Shown piece after piece: positions 53,287-62,994 of a DNA stretch of 64,000 nt. The DNA is taken from positions 1 through 64,000 of the forward strand of contig CAIPKV010000053.1 of assembly GCA_903865745.1 (NCBI GenBank). Reading direction: 5' to 3'. A model generated the notes under the pieces. It saw only the letters and a list, made by a program, of their open reading frames with translations, did not search any database and had not been told where the DNA came from. Origin of the DNA: an uncultured Verrucomicrobia subdivision 3 bacterium (GTDB lineage: Bacteria; Verrucomicrobiota; Verrucomicrobiia; Limisphaerales; UBA11358). Position numbers and translations under genes: made by a program. Position 1 is the first letter of the stretch, and each line of letters starts with the position of its first letter.

Positions 53287-55668
53287 TTAATTCCCAACCG
53301 TCACCTGCAACGGCTGATCGCGGCGCTCGGCAAAGCGTTTGACATAAGCTTCCCACTGCTCTGCGTTCGTGAAGTCGCCACTGCGATCCCAGCACGCGCC
53401 AAAATAATACGTCAGCGGCTGGCCGACCTCGGCCTTAGTGATTGCAAGCAGGTTGCGGATGGGCGGATAGCCTTCATGCGTCGGCTGCGGGACGTTGGCG
53501 TGGAGTTTGGCATCGGGCAGATTCGGATTGTCGTTCGTAAATTCCTGCACGGTGCCTTTGGCCAGGATGATGGCGTCGCCGATGACGCCTTTCGGTTTAT
53601 CTTCTGGCTGCCAGTAGGCCAGCCAGCCAGCGTCCTGATTGTGCGTGATGGACTGCTCGCGGTTGGTCGGGCAGGCGCGCTCGGCCAAACCGACGGCGAC
53701 GGTGAGCGGCGACTTATCATCGCTCGCAAACGTGCTTTGTGCCTTGGTGAAATAGGAATCAGCATCAATGCTATAACGTTTCGTCTCAGAAACCATCCGG
53801 CCGTTGCCGGCGTCCCACGCGTCGTAGGTCAGCTCAAATTCCGAGCGCACCGGGCCGGTGGTGATGAGCTTCCAGTTGTGATAATTGCTGGAGACGTGCA
53901 GCTTCGTCCCGTCCCAGATGCCGAGGCCGCCGTCGCCCCGGCTGTTGCCCACGCGGTAATCGTCCATGAACGCGCCGTTGTCCTCGTGATAATGTTTCGT
54001 GGCATACATCGTGTCCACGATGAGGCGGTGATCTTTTTTGATCCAGACATCCGGGCCGCTGCTGATGGTGTGTTCCGCCGGTATGAGCGCGAGGCCGTAG
54101 GCGCGGTGCGCGATGCGGTCGCTTTCCCACGCGAAATCGTCATAGCGTTCCGGCACAAAGCGCGCGAACGTCTTCACGATGGGCGGCGGCACGGCGGGCA
54201 AAAGTCTCGCGTCCAAAACATAAAATGTCCGTGTCTCGCCGGGCGCGAGGTCAACTTGGAAAAGCAATTTGTCCGGCGTTGGATTCGTTCCTGAAGCATA
54301 GACCTGCGAATCTAGAACACGGGAAGAAAGACCATCTACCACAGCCAATCCAAAATGTTGAAAATAAACCATAACAAGCTCCGAATCACGCATGGATAAG
54401 AATTCCATCACAATTTTTCTTGGATCAACTTCTACTGTTTCGGACTCCCGATGAATTGAAGATGGATTTGTAATTTTCACAGCAATTTTGGCCTTTGAAA
54501 AAACATCCGAATCTCCAACTGAAATACTAATCCCTTTTTCCAATACCGCCATCCGATACACCTCGCTGCCCGCGAGTAGGAAGACGCCACCGCCATAGGG
54601 GGACGTAGCATCCGCCGAAAAAACCACCGGCCGGTCGCCCGCTGGCTGGACATGAGTAAGCCGGCCGTCGGCATTCACGCACCCGACTAGGGCCGGCCAT
54701 GCCTTGTGGACGGCGGGTTCAAACTTCGCGCGGTCGAGCAGCCCCTGGTTCACGCCCCACGCCAGGCCGTAGGTGAACAATGCCGAGCCACTGGCCTCCG
54801 GCGTTTCATAATCCAACGGGTCAAGCAGGCTCGCGCGCCACAGCCCGTCTGGCTGCTGGAGCGACACGACCTTGTTTGCCATGTCCTTAAACAATTGCTC
54901 GAATCGCGGACGGCTGGGATCATTCATCGGCAGGTATTGCAGCGCACGAACGATGCCGGCCAGCACCCAACCGTTGCCTCGGCTCCAGAAAATCTTCTGC
55001 CCGTTTGCCTCAGTCTTCTTGAAGAACGAGCTATCTCGGAAATACAGATGCTGATTCTGGTCGTACAGATAATCCGTCGTGCGCCAGAAGTTTGTCACCG
55101 CAAAATCCCGGTAGCACACGTCACCCGTCGCGGCATAAAGCCGCAACCACGTCGGCGGTCCCATGAATAAAGCATCACACCAAGACCAGAGTTCCTGGCC
55201 ATGCCCGCGTTGTAAGAAATCAAGACTCGGCGTTGCTGATGGATGAGCCAGAATCCAATCGAAACGCTCGCGCATTGGAGCAATCATGCGGTTTTCGCAA
55301 TAAAGGAAATAAAGCTCCGTCCAAGTTTGGCCGATGCACTGATCATCGGCATGATACTTTCTGCCGCCGAATACCGGCAACTCCCAGCTATTCGTCTCAC
55401 CCTTGGCGAACATGGCGTTGCGGTATTTCGCGTCGCCGGAGATGCCGGCCAGAGCCATCATGCCTGCATCGCCAACGGCCTGAACCCAGCCGGTCAAGCG
55501 GTTCGTCGCCGGGTTTGCCAACTGCCAGTCGCCGACCCGTTGCATGACCGACAACACAGCGGCTGGCTTGATATCCGTAGGGGAATTATCAGCTAGTGCA
55601 AATAATGGTGCGAGGGACAAAAGCAAAATGGTCACCAAACTCAGTCTACTAAAAATAATTTTATACAT
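53287..55668 (-). CDS. GH105 unsaturated rhamnogalacturonyl hydrolase fused to DUF4861
   Basis: A 793-residue secreted protein with a signal peptide (MYKIIFSRLSLVTILLLSLA). Residues about 35-375 are a GH105/GH88 (alpha/alpha)6 barrel: WSWCDALFMGPPTWLRLYA with the likely catalytic Asp, SRGNGWVLAGIVRALQYL and SGSALFTYGLAWGVNQG. It should remove unsaturated galacturonyl ends left by rhamnogalacturonan lyases. Residues about 510-785 resemble DUF4861 (WIKKDHRLIVDTMYATKHYH, GGLGIWDGTKLHV). Codons about 376-459 between the two are clearly A+T-richer than the rest, marking the domain junction. Confidence 0.85.
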   Translation of the reverse strand: MYKIIFSRLSLVTILLLSLAPLFALADNSPTDIKPAAVLSVMQRVGDWQLANPATNRLTGWVQAVGDAGMMALAGISGDAKYRNAMFAKGETNSWELPVFGGRKYHADDQCIGQTWTELYFLYCENRMIAPMRERFDWILAHPSATPSLDFLQRGHGQELWSWCDALFMGPPTWLRLYAATGDVCYRDFAVTNFWRTTDYLYDQNQHLYFRDSSFFKKTEANGQKIFWSRGNGWVLAGIVRALQYLPMNDPSRPRFEQLFKDMANKVVSLQQPDGLWRASLLDPLDYETPEASGSALFTYGLAWGVNQGLLDRAKFEPAVHKAWPALVGCVNADGRLTHVQPAGDRPVVFSADATSPYGGGVFLLAGSEVYRMAVLEKGISISVGDSDVFSKAKIAVKITNPSSIHRESETVEVDPRKIVMEFLSMRDSELVMVYFQHFGLAVVDGLSSRVLDSQVYASGTNPTPDKLLFQVDLAPGETRTFYVLDARLLPAVPPPIVKTFARFVPERYDDFAWESDRIAHRAYGLALIPAEHTISSGPDVWIKKDHRLIVDTMYATKHYHEDNGAFMDDYRVGNSRGDGGLGIWDGTKLHVSSNYHNWKLITTGPVRSEFELTYDAWDAGNGRMVSETKRYSIDADSYFTKAQSTFASDDKSPLTVAVGLAERACPTNREQSITHNQDAGWLAYWQPEDKPKGVIGDAIILAKGTVQEFTNDNPNLPDAKLHANVPQPTHEGYPPIRNLLAITKAEVGQPLTYYFGACWDRSGDFTNAEQWEAYVKRFAERRDQPLQVTVGN

Positions 55669-55816
55669 AAAGTTGGAAAGAATTAACAGGGGAATATAAA
55701 AAAATTAAAAGTATCTTAAAGTTGATTGTGAGCAAGCAAAACTAAATTTCACGCTTTAACACAAGCGGTGAAACCGAAACTGTCACTCCAGAGCCCTAAA
55801 CAATAAAAACTTTAAA

Positions 55817-55830
55817 TTTAATCGATTAAA
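55817..55830. promoter_or_regulatory. LacI-like operator palindrome
   Basis: TTTAATCGATTAAA, a perfect even palindrome with a central CG, the typical form of LacI-family operators. It lies near the middle of the divergent gap between two pectin-locus genes. The regulator is not in the window. Confidence 0.55.
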
Positions 55831-55895
55831 CTTTCTGAACACTATCAGCAATGGTTAATAATTTTATTTAAAATGCATTTCTATGTCATAAAAAA

Positions 55896-55915
55896 TATAT
55901 CAGGCTATATCAGGC
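55896..55915. repeat. Two tandem TATATCAGGC copies
   Basis: Two perfect 10-bp direct repeats, followed by a partial third (TGATCAGAGG). The 10-bp step puts the copies on one face of the helix. It lies about 110 bp before the GTG of the PKD gene, so an activator or repressor site is plausible. Confidence 0.55.
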
Positions 55916-56025
55916 TGATCAGAGGCGTGTATTGTCAACCCGATCGCCGACTATAACCATTATTGGCGACCCCGGATTTTAACTCCGGCATTGACTTGAA
56001 CCCGCATTCATGGGGGAATCCTTGG

Positions 56026-57129
56026 GTGAACCGATTCTTCTACCGCATTGCTGCGCTGACCTGGCTGGGTGCCCTCCTTTGGCATACCCAAACGGCCGGC
56101 GCCCTGGATCGCACTAATGAGGTGTTCAAGGTATTCCAGTTTCCGGCCGATAAAATCCCGTGCATTGATGGCGATACCAATGATTGGAACATTGTGCCCG
56201 AAAGTTACGTCATCGGTTCGGACCAACTCGTAGAAGATTTTGGCCGGCACAAATTATCCGACGCCTCGACGCCCCAGGTGCACGTCCGCGTGGGCTGGGT
56301 GAAGGGTTTGAACCGCCTCTACTTCCTCTACGAAGCCGATGATGACTACTGGGATTTCTCCGAACCCGGCCTCCACAATGACACGTTCGAGCTGGTGGTG
56401 GATGGCGATTTATCCGGTGGTCCGCTGATTGAAAAATATCTCCCCGCGAGCGCGGTCATCGGCAAGTGGGAAACGTATCTCACCTTGCAAGGCACGCAGG
56501 CGCAGAACTACCACATCTTCACGCCGGCCGAGGGTAAGGATTGGTGCATGGTCTGGGGTCCGGCGCAATGGCTCAAGGCCCTGCCCTACGCCAACGCCGC
56601 GCAGAAATATGATTTTCGCCCCGGTCAGCCCGGCCATTATGTCTTGGAATTCTGGATTACGCCCTTCGATTACGCCGGTGCGGAAGGCCCGCAACGCGCG
56701 GTGGAATCAGTGCTAAAGGAAAACAAACTCATCGGCCTGTCGTGGGCCATCATTGACTATGACGATGTACATTCGGGTGACACGAACAACGGCTTCTGGA
56801 ATCTTTCGCGTCACCACACCATGTATGGTCAGGCCGACCAATTGTGCGCCTTCAAGCTGATGCCGCTGGAGCCGCAATTCGTCAAACCGATTGAAGCGCA
56901 GTGGTCGTTTCAGGTCGTGGACATGGACCGCCGGCTGGTGGCGTTCAAGGATTTGTCCACGGGCAACATTAACTCGTGGCACTGGGATTTCGGCGATGGT
57001 GAAACTTCCACGGAACAAAACCCCAGCCACACTTATAAGGACGCCGGACATTATGTGGTCGTGCTGAATGTGACTGGTCCGGCGGGCCAGTCCCGGCGCG
57101 CGAAGGTCTGGGACGTGGTGGTGAAATAA
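56026..57129 (+). CDS. Secreted protein with C-terminal PKD domain
   Basis: A 367-residue exported protein. The start is set at GTG (VNRFFYRIAALTWLGALLW), which has GGGGGA eight bases upstream and gives a signal peptide; an open TTG 21 codons earlier is less likely. Residues about 25-290 look like a carbohydrate-binding CBM9-like fold (CIDGDTNDWNIVPESYVI, VRVGWVKGLNRLYFLYEADD). The last 55 residues are a PKD domain (WHWDFGDGETSTEQNPSHTY). It probably binds or positions pectin outside the cell. It is 6 bp from the GH28 gene, hence same operon. Confidence 0.75.
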   Translation: MNRFFYRIAALTWLGALLWHTQTAGALDRTNEVFKVFQFPADKIPCIDGDTNDWNIVPESYVIGSDQLVEDFGRHKLSDASTPQVHVRVGWVKGLNRLYFLYEADDDYWDFSEPGLHNDTFELVVDGDLSGGPLIEKYLPASAVIGKWETYLTLQGTQAQNYHIFTPAEGKDWCMVWGPAQWLKALPYANAAQKYDFRPGQPGHYVLEFWITPFDYAGAEGPQRAVESVLKENKLIGLSWAIIDYDDVHSGDTNNGFWNLSRHHTMYGQADQLCAFKLMPLEPQFVKPIEAQWSFQVVDMDRRLVAFKDLSTGNINSWHWDFGDGETSTEQNPSHTYKDAGHYVVVLNVTGPAGQSRRAKVWDVVVK

Positions 57130-57135
57130 ATTGCA

Positions 57136-58503
57136 ATGAACACCAAGCTGTTCCTAACCGGCGCGTTGCTCGGTGCCCTGTCATTGCTGACACTGCCGGT
57201 GGCGGCCAAGACTTTCAACGTGCTCGATTTCGGGGCGCAAGGTGACGGCGCGACGTTGGACACGGCGGCGATTCAGCACACCATTGATGCGGCCGCAGCG
57301 GCGGGTGGTGGCAAGGTTTTGGTTCCACGCGGCAAAACGTTTCTCGTGGCCACGCTGGTCTTGAAGGATGGCATTGATTTCCACCTCGACGGCAAACTAC
57401 TCATCAGCACGAACCAAGGCGACTACGTTGGTGACGGCGTCATCATGGCCAGCAATGCGGCGAACCTGACCATCTCTGGCAGCGGCAGCATTGCGGGTCG
57501 GTCGCTGTCGTTCATGACCGGCTACGATGCGACGAATGAATGGTGGTTGTTCCAAGACTGGCGACCCAAAATGTTCGTGCTGACTGGTTGTACGAATCTC
57601 ATTGTTCGCGACGTGACCTTTGGTGACGCGCCGTACTGGGGTTTGCATATGCTCGGGTGCGACCATGTCCTCGTGGATAATGTGACGGTTAATAATCGCC
57701 TCGATGTGCCGAACGACGATGGCATTGACCCTGACCATTGCCGCCATGTGGAAATCCGCAACTGCCACATCACCGGCGGCGACGACGCCATTGTCATCAA
57801 GTCCACCCGGCAGACGAATGACTTCGGCGACTGCGCGGATATCCGCGTCTACGATTGCGTTCTGCGCACCCAGGATGCCGGCCTAAAGATTGGCACGGAG
57901 ACGGTCGGGCGCATCCGCGATATTGTGTTCGAACATTGCCGGATACTTTCCGGCAGTCGCGGCCTGTGCATCCAGTTGCGCGACGAAGGCAGCATTTCCA
58001 ATGTGATTTTCCGCGATATTAAATTTACGTCGCGCTACTTCAGTAATCCGTGGTGGGGCCATGGCGAGGCGATTTCGTTCACGGCCATTCCGCGCAACGC
58101 CGCCACCACGCTGGGTACCTTGCAGGATGTCCTCGTCGAGAATGTTTCCGGCGAGGCCGAGAACAGCATCCGCGTCAATGGCAGCGCGACGAGCCGCATC
58201 GCAGGGGTACGTTTCAAAAATATCGCCATCAAGTTTGTGCGCCCCACCAAATATCCCGGCGGCGTCTATGACAACCGGCCGACCAAGGTGCTGTCGCCCA
58301 TCGAGCCGCATGCCACGGCAGGGTTCAACTTAAGATTTGCGGATGACATAACCTTGGACAACTGCACCGTGACCTGGGGAAAAAATCTACCGGACTATTT
58401 TAGCAACGCCGTTGAAGCCGAAGACACGCACAACCTGCGGCTGACCGGTTTTCAAGGCACGGCAGCGCATCCACAGCGCGATGAGGCAATCTGGATTCAC
58501 TGA
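57136..58503 (+). CDS. GH28 family polygalacturonase-like enzyme
   Basis: A 455-residue secreted right-handed beta-helix enzyme with signal peptide 1-24 (ending VAAK). It starts FNVLDFGAQGDGATLDTAAI, the GH28 N-terminal block. The catalytic Asp motifs are VPNDDGIDPDHC and TGGDDAIVIKS. The usual Gly-His-Gly is replaced by GSRGLCIQ, seen in GH28 subgroups acting on rhamnogalacturonan or from the chain end. It cleaves galacturonic acid linkages in pectin. Operon with the PKD and GH106 genes. Confidence 0.88.
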   Translation: MNTKLFLTGALLGALSLLTLPVAAKTFNVLDFGAQGDGATLDTAAIQHTIDAAAAAGGGKVLVPRGKTFLVATLVLKDGIDFHLDGKLLISTNQGDYVGDGVIMASNAANLTISGSGSIAGRSLSFMTGYDATNEWWLFQDWRPKMFVLTGCTNLIVRDVTFGDAPYWGLHMLGCDHVLVDNVTVNNRLDVPNDDGIDPDHCRHVEIRNCHITGGDDAIVIKSTRQTNDFGDCADIRVYDCVLRTQDAGLKIGTETVGRIRDIVFEHCRILSGSRGLCIQLRDEGSISNVIFRDIKFTSRYFSNPWWGHGEAISFTAIPRNAATTLGTLQDVLVENVSGEAENSIRVNGSATSRIAGVRFKNIAIKFVRPTKYPGGVYDNRPTKVLSPIEPHATAGFNLRFADDITLDNCTVTWGKNLPDYFSNAVEAEDTHNLRLTGFQGTAAHPQRDEAIWIH

Positions 58504-58515
58504 TTTTATTTACCC

Positions 58516-61266
58516 ATGAACCATTGTAATAATATTTTGGAAGCGGCTTTGGGCAGAACGAAGACCTTACTTCCCCTGCTCTGCCTGTTCGCCATCGGCC
58601 TGACTTCCGGCATAGCCGCGCCCACTGATGATCCGCTGGCGTGGCCGCCCATCACCGCGCAAACCAAGCCGTGGGCGTTCAATTGGTGGATGGGCAGCGC
58701 CGTGGACAAAACGAATCTGACCAAGGAATTGCAGCGTTATCACGACGCCGGGCTGGGCGGTATCCATATCATCCCGATTTATGGCGCCAAGGGTTTTGAA
58801 GACAAATATCTCAATTATCTTTCGCCCGAATGGATGGACATGATGGGCTGGGCGGTCAGCGAGGCGCACCGGCTTGGCATGGGCGTGGACATGACCACTG
58901 GCACCGGCTGGTGTTTCGGCGGGCCGCAGGTCACGGATGAAGATGCGAACGCCAGCGTCATCGTGAAGACTTACACTCTGGCCGCGGGCGAGCAGTTGAA
59001 ACAGAAGTTTAAACGCACGACCATCCAGGCGCTCGTGGCCTTTGGTCCGGATGGCAAAGCCATCGAACTCACGGATGCCATTTCGACCAATGGTGAGGTG
59101 GCCTTCTCGCCGCCGAGCGGCACTTGGAAGGTCTATGCCATCGCGCAAAAGCCTTCCGGCCAGAAGGTCAAACGGCCTGCGCCCGGTGGCGAAGGCTGGA
59201 TGCTCAACCTGATTTATCCGCCCGCGATGGATGATTTTCTAAAACCGTTCACCACCGCCTTTGCCAATTACCACGGCCCCAAACCGCGCGCCCAGTTTGT
59301 TGATTCTTACGAATACCGGTCTGACTGGTCGCCGAACTTTTTTGCCGAGTTTGAAAAGCGACGCGGTTACCGGCTACAAGCCGAGCTGCCCGCGCTCTTC
59401 GGCACGAATGACGATGACCACGCCGCGCGTGTGAAGTGCGACTATCGCCAGACGGTCTCCGAAATCATGGCGGAAGAATCCATGCCCGCCTGGACCAAAT
59501 GGGCGCACGATGAAGGCTTCATCACGCGTTATCAGGCCCACGGTTCGCCGGGCAATTTATTGGATCTCTACGCCACGTCCGACATTCCCGAAACGGAGAT
59601 GTTCCACACCGACCGGAACAAGCTCATTTCTAAATTCGCGTCATCCGCCGCCCATGTCACCGGCAAACCGCTCGTCAGTTCCGAGACCGGCACCTGGTTG
59701 GCGGAACATTTCACCGAACAATTGGCCGACGTGAAATATCTTTTCGACGACATGTTTCTCTCCGGCATCAACCATATGTTTTATCATGGCTGCTGCTACT
59801 CCCCGGATGAGGCGGGCTGGCCCGGCTGGCACTTTTATGCATCCACGGAAATGAACCCGCGCAATTCCATCTGGCATGACGCGGATGCCTTGAACGCCTA
59901 CGCGGCCCGGGTGCAATCTATTTTACAATCCGGCCAGCCGGACAACGACATCCTGCTCTACTGGCCGATTGCGGATTACTGGATGCAGCCCGGCGACAAA
60001 CTGCTGCCGCAATTCACCGTCAGCGCACGCGACTGGTTCACCGACCAGCCCATCGGCCGGACGGCCAAGGAGCTATGGGATAAAGGTTATGCCTTTGACT
60101 ACGTTTCTGACGCACAGTTGAAGACAGCAAAAGTCGTGGATGGTAAAATCCAAATGCCCGGTGGTAACTACAAAGTCATCGTCGTGCCGGAATGCAAATA
60201 CATCTCGTTGGAAACTTTCAAACAACTGCTCGCGCTGGCGGAGAATGGCGCCACGGTCATTTTTGCGCAGCAATTACCAACGGATACTTCAGGTGAAAAC
60301 AATCTGGAAAAGCAAAGGAACGAATTCAAGCAAATGTTAGTTCAAACACCGGTTGATGTGGACGGCGCCGATATTTCGATAGACAAACTTGGGAATGGAA
60401 AAGCTCTGATTGGGGAACTGGGAATTGCGTTGTCTTCAGCGAAAGTTTCACGCGAGACAATGGTGGACTCAAACCTTTCGTTTGTCCGTCGTTCGTTCGA
60501 TGGCGGCTGGAATTACTTCATCGCCAACCGCACCGGAACCAATTTTGACGGCTGGGTTGCGCTTAACCGTCCCGGCAAATCGTTTGTCCTTCTCAATCCT
60601 ATGACCGGCGCAACCGGCGTAGCGGCGACTCGGCAGAGCGCCACCAATCAAACTGAAGTTCATTTGCAACTCGCCGCCGGTGAATCGGTAATTCTCCGCG
60701 CTTTTGAAAATGGACTTGTAGAAGACCATTTGCTGGCTCGCTGGAATTATTTTCAAACCAACGGCCAGCCGGTTGAAATCGGCAGTCAATGGAATGTTGA
60801 ATTCATTGAAGGCGGGCCAACGCTGCCGGCCGATTTCCAAACCGCCAAGCTCGCCTCGTGGACAACCTTCCCCGATACCAACTGTCAGGCCTTTGCCGGC
60901 ACCGCCAAATATGAGACCACCTTTACGGCACCGGACGCGACGGGCAAAAGTTATTTCCTCGATTTGGGCGACGTGCACCAGAGTGCGCGGGTGCGCGTCA
61001 ATGGTGAGGATTACGGCACACTCATCACGCCGCCGTTTCGCGTGGTGGTGGATAACTTGAAACCCACGGGCAACACGCTGGAAGTGGAGGTCACCAGCGT
61101 CTGCGCCAATCGCATCCGCGACCTCGACCGGCGCGGGGTGCCGTGGAAAACTTTCCACGATATCAACATTGTGGACATCAACTACAAGCCGTTCAACGCC
61201 GCCAACTGGCCGCTTACCGACTGCGGTCTGCTTGGTCCGGTGACCTTGACCCCGGTGAGCCGCTGA
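58516..61266 (+). CDS. GH106-type alpha-L-rhamnosidase
   Basis: A 916-residue secreted protein (signal peptide ending near GIAA, residue 36). It has the N-terminal GH106 phrase WAFNWWMGSAVDKTNLTKEL, followed by GLGGIHIIPIYGAKGFEDKY and MGVDMTTGTGWCFGGPQV, then the catalytic-domain blocks FVDSYEYRSDWSPNFF and SSETGTWLAEHFTEQL with acidic residues. The C-terminal part is beta-sandwich (DLGDVHQSARVRVNGEDYG). It should release rhamnose from rhamnogalacturonan I or II side chains. Codons about 591-671 are A+T-richer than the rest. Confidence 0.86.
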   Translation: MNHCNNILEAALGRTKTLLPLLCLFAIGLTSGIAAPTDDPLAWPPITAQTKPWAFNWWMGSAVDKTNLTKELQRYHDAGLGGIHIIPIYGAKGFEDKYLNYLSPEWMDMMGWAVSEAHRLGMGVDMTTGTGWCFGGPQVTDEDANASVIVKTYTLAAGEQLKQKFKRTTIQALVAFGPDGKAIELTDAISTNGEVAFSPPSGTWKVYAIAQKPSGQKVKRPAPGGEGWMLNLIYPPAMDDFLKPFTTAFANYHGPKPRAQFVDSYEYRSDWSPNFFAEFEKRRGYRLQAELPALFGTNDDDHAARVKCDYRQTVSEIMAEESMPAWTKWAHDEGFITRYQAHGSPGNLLDLYATSDIPETEMFHTDRNKLISKFASSAAHVTGKPLVSSETGTWLAEHFTEQLADVKYLFDDMFLSGINHMFYHGCCYSPDEAGWPGWHFYASTEMNPRNSIWHDADALNAYAARVQSILQSGQPDNDILLYWPIADYWMQPGDKLLPQFTVSARDWFTDQPIGRTAKELWDKGYAFDYVSDAQLKTAKVVDGKIQMPGGNYKVIVVPECKYISLETFKQLLALAENGATVIFAQQLPTDTSGENNLEKQRNEFKQMLVQTPVDVDGADISIDKLGNGKALIGELGIALSSAKVSRETMVDSNLSFVRRSFDGGWNYFIANRTGTNFDGWVALNRPGKSFVLLNPMTGATGVAATRQSATNQTEVHLQLAAGESVILRAFENGLVEDHLLARWNYFQTNGQPVEIGSQWNVEFIEGGPTLPADFQTAKLASWTTFPDTNCQAFAGTAKYETTFTAPDATGKSYFLDLGDVHQSARVRVNGEDYGTLITPPFRVVVDNLKPTGNTLEVEVTSVCANRIRDLDRRGVPWKTFHDINIVDINYKPFNAANWPLTDCGLLGPVTLTPVSR

Positions 61267-61275
61267 AGGCGGGTG

Positions 61276-62661
61276 CTATTTCTTGAGGCTTTTCCAATCC
61301 ACGCCCGGACGATAAACCATCACGGACGATTCGTTGATGACGACTTGGAAGTTCTTTAGCAGGTTGAGAATTTCCGAACCTGCCAGAATCGTCGGGCCAT
61401 AGCCATGCGCGGCCAGCGGACTGGTTGGCCGATGATAATAAAACGCCGGGTCAAAACCCATACCGGTGCCAACGCAGGTGCCTTCGACTTGTCCCTGAGC
61501 CGTAATCTTGGTGCTCAAGGCATTCCAACCTTGAATCGCCGCCGGGCCATACGCGGCCGGATCCAGCCAGCCTTGATTGATACCATGCGCCAGACCGTAA
61601 GTGAACATGGCCGTAGCCGAGGTTTCGGGATAGGAATCGTTGCGGTCCAGCAACTGGTGCCAGAAGCCACTGCCATTCTGGTAGCGCACGATGCCCCGCA
61701 TGTGGGCACGGAAAATTTCCAGCACCTCGGCCCGATTCGGATCGGAGGCGGGCAACACATCAAGCAGTTCGCACAGGGCCAGAACCGCCCAGCCATTGGC
61801 GCGTCCCCAAAAAAAGGCGGGATGATCGGCCATGCCCTCGACCCAGCCGTGGCGGTACAAGCCAGCTTCCTTCACAAACATCCGGCTCGAAAACTGCCGC
61901 ACCTGGCGGGTGGCATCGTCAAAATACTTTTGGTCACCAGTCAAGGCGCCCATCTGCGCAAGCGCCGGGATGCTCATGTACATATCGTCGAGCCAGAGGG
62001 AATTGGGGTGCGGCCGGTTGCGGGCCAGCGTGCCATCGGCCAGGCGATATTCCTGGTTCGCAATAAAGGTGGCAAAGCCATCGATCATCGGGCGCAGCGA
62101 TGGGTTGTCCACCAGCCGGGAAACCTTGATGAGACCGGCGCACATGGAACCGCAATCGTCCAGCACCTGCGGATGGAACACACGCCGGTAGGGGTTGGCG
62201 GCTTGAAAGCCGTCCACCCACATTTTCTGGTAGCGGGGATACAGGTCGGCCAGAAAATTAATCCGGTCGGTGGCATACGCGGCGTATTTGGGATCGCCGG
62301 TGACGCGGCTGGCCGACAACATGGCGCCATAGACGATGCCCCATTCGTAGCTGACCAGCCGGAACGCTCCGGGTTCGAATACGGCGTTCGTACCGGCCTG
62401 GCTCAGGTCAGTGATGACGGCCTTGGTATTCTTATCCATCAACCGGGTGGGCGTGCAGCTATTGACGTATAAATAAATACGGTCCAGCGCCGCCACCACC
62501 TTCTCGGGCTTGGGCGGTCCGTAAGGCACGGGGTAGTCCGGGGTCGTTAGAAACAGCGGCGGATTGCTGTCGTTGGTTCCCGGCGTTTGGGCCGAAGCAG
62601 TCACTGCCAACCACGTGGTGGCAAGCAAGAGTGGGAATACAAATCGACGGGATAGTTTCAT
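61276..62661 (-). CDS. Second GH105/GH88-type unsaturated glucuronyl hydrolase
   Basis: A 461-residue secreted enzyme from the ATG of MKLSRRFVFPLLLATTWLAV (signal peptide to about 25); a longer in-frame start upstream is not conserved. The (alpha/alpha)6 barrel has HPQVLDDCGSMCAGLIKV, LWLDDMYMSIPALAQMG with likely catalytic Asp, WGRANGWAVLALCELLDVL and SATAMFTYGLAHGINQGWL. It resembles the first GH105 but lacks DUF4861, so the two may act on different unsaturated ends. It converges on the GH106 gene with 9 bp between. Confidence 0.85.
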   Translation of the reverse strand: MKLSRRFVFPLLLATTWLAVTASAQTPGTNDSNPPLFLTTPDYPVPYGPPKPEKVVAALDRIYLYVNSCTPTRLMDKNTKAVITDLSQAGTNAVFEPGAFRLVSYEWGIVYGAMLSASRVTGDPKYAAYATDRINFLADLYPRYQKMWVDGFQAANPYRRVFHPQVLDDCGSMCAGLIKVSRLVDNPSLRPMIDGFATFIANQEYRLADGTLARNRPHPNSLWLDDMYMSIPALAQMGALTGDQKYFDDATRQVRQFSSRMFVKEAGLYRHGWVEGMADHPAFFWGRANGWAVLALCELLDVLPASDPNRAEVLEIFRAHMRGIVRYQNGSGFWHQLLDRNDSYPETSATAMFTYGLAHGINQGWLDPAAYGPAAIQGWNALSTKITAQGQVEGTCVGTGMGFDPAFYYHRPTSPLAAHGYGPTILAGSEILNLLKNFQVVINESSVMVYRPGVDWKSLKK

Positions 62662-62994
62662 TTTAGAAATATATTTATTCCGTTTGCGGCCAGCCAGAAT
62701 ATTAAATTCAGGCGGACATTCCATAGGCACCTCCAGTGGACTGATTTTTTACTGAAATGGCTATCTGGCGCGCCGACGTAGGTAACTTCCCAAACGCAGA
62801 CCGAGATTTAAATTGCGTTGGCCACAAACCTTCCGGTGAAGAAATATTTTCACGACCTTCGACCAGACTTGTTTTCAAGAAGGTTTTTCTATATTTATCT
62901 GAAACTTTCTCCGCGTTTGGCCGTCTGCCGATAGACACCGCCTACGATTTTTGAACCGGAACAAGTTTAATTAGTTTTAACTGACACTAAACAT
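62662..62994. other. Divergent gap between second GH105 and GH29 genes
   Basis: A 333-bp AT-rich region that should hold both promoters. A 5-bp GTGAA/TTCAC inverted repeat (near 62838-62855) and an ACCTTC/GAAGGT pair are seen, but no copy of the 55817 palindrome. No gene is supported. Confidence 0.5.

Larger units (their letters stand above)
55669..56025. promoter_or_regulatory. Divergent regulatory region of the pectin locus
   Basis: A 357-bp AT-rich gap between the GH105-DUF4861 gene (minus) and the PKD gene (plus). It contains a perfect 14-bp palindrome at 55817-55830 and two tandem copies of TATATCAGGC at 55896-55915. No gene is supported. Confidence 0.6.

Noticed and set aside
62757-62954. 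65-codon frame before the GH29 gene
   Set aside because: It has no domain or coding bias and fills the expected promoter region; a minus-strand frame is equally open.
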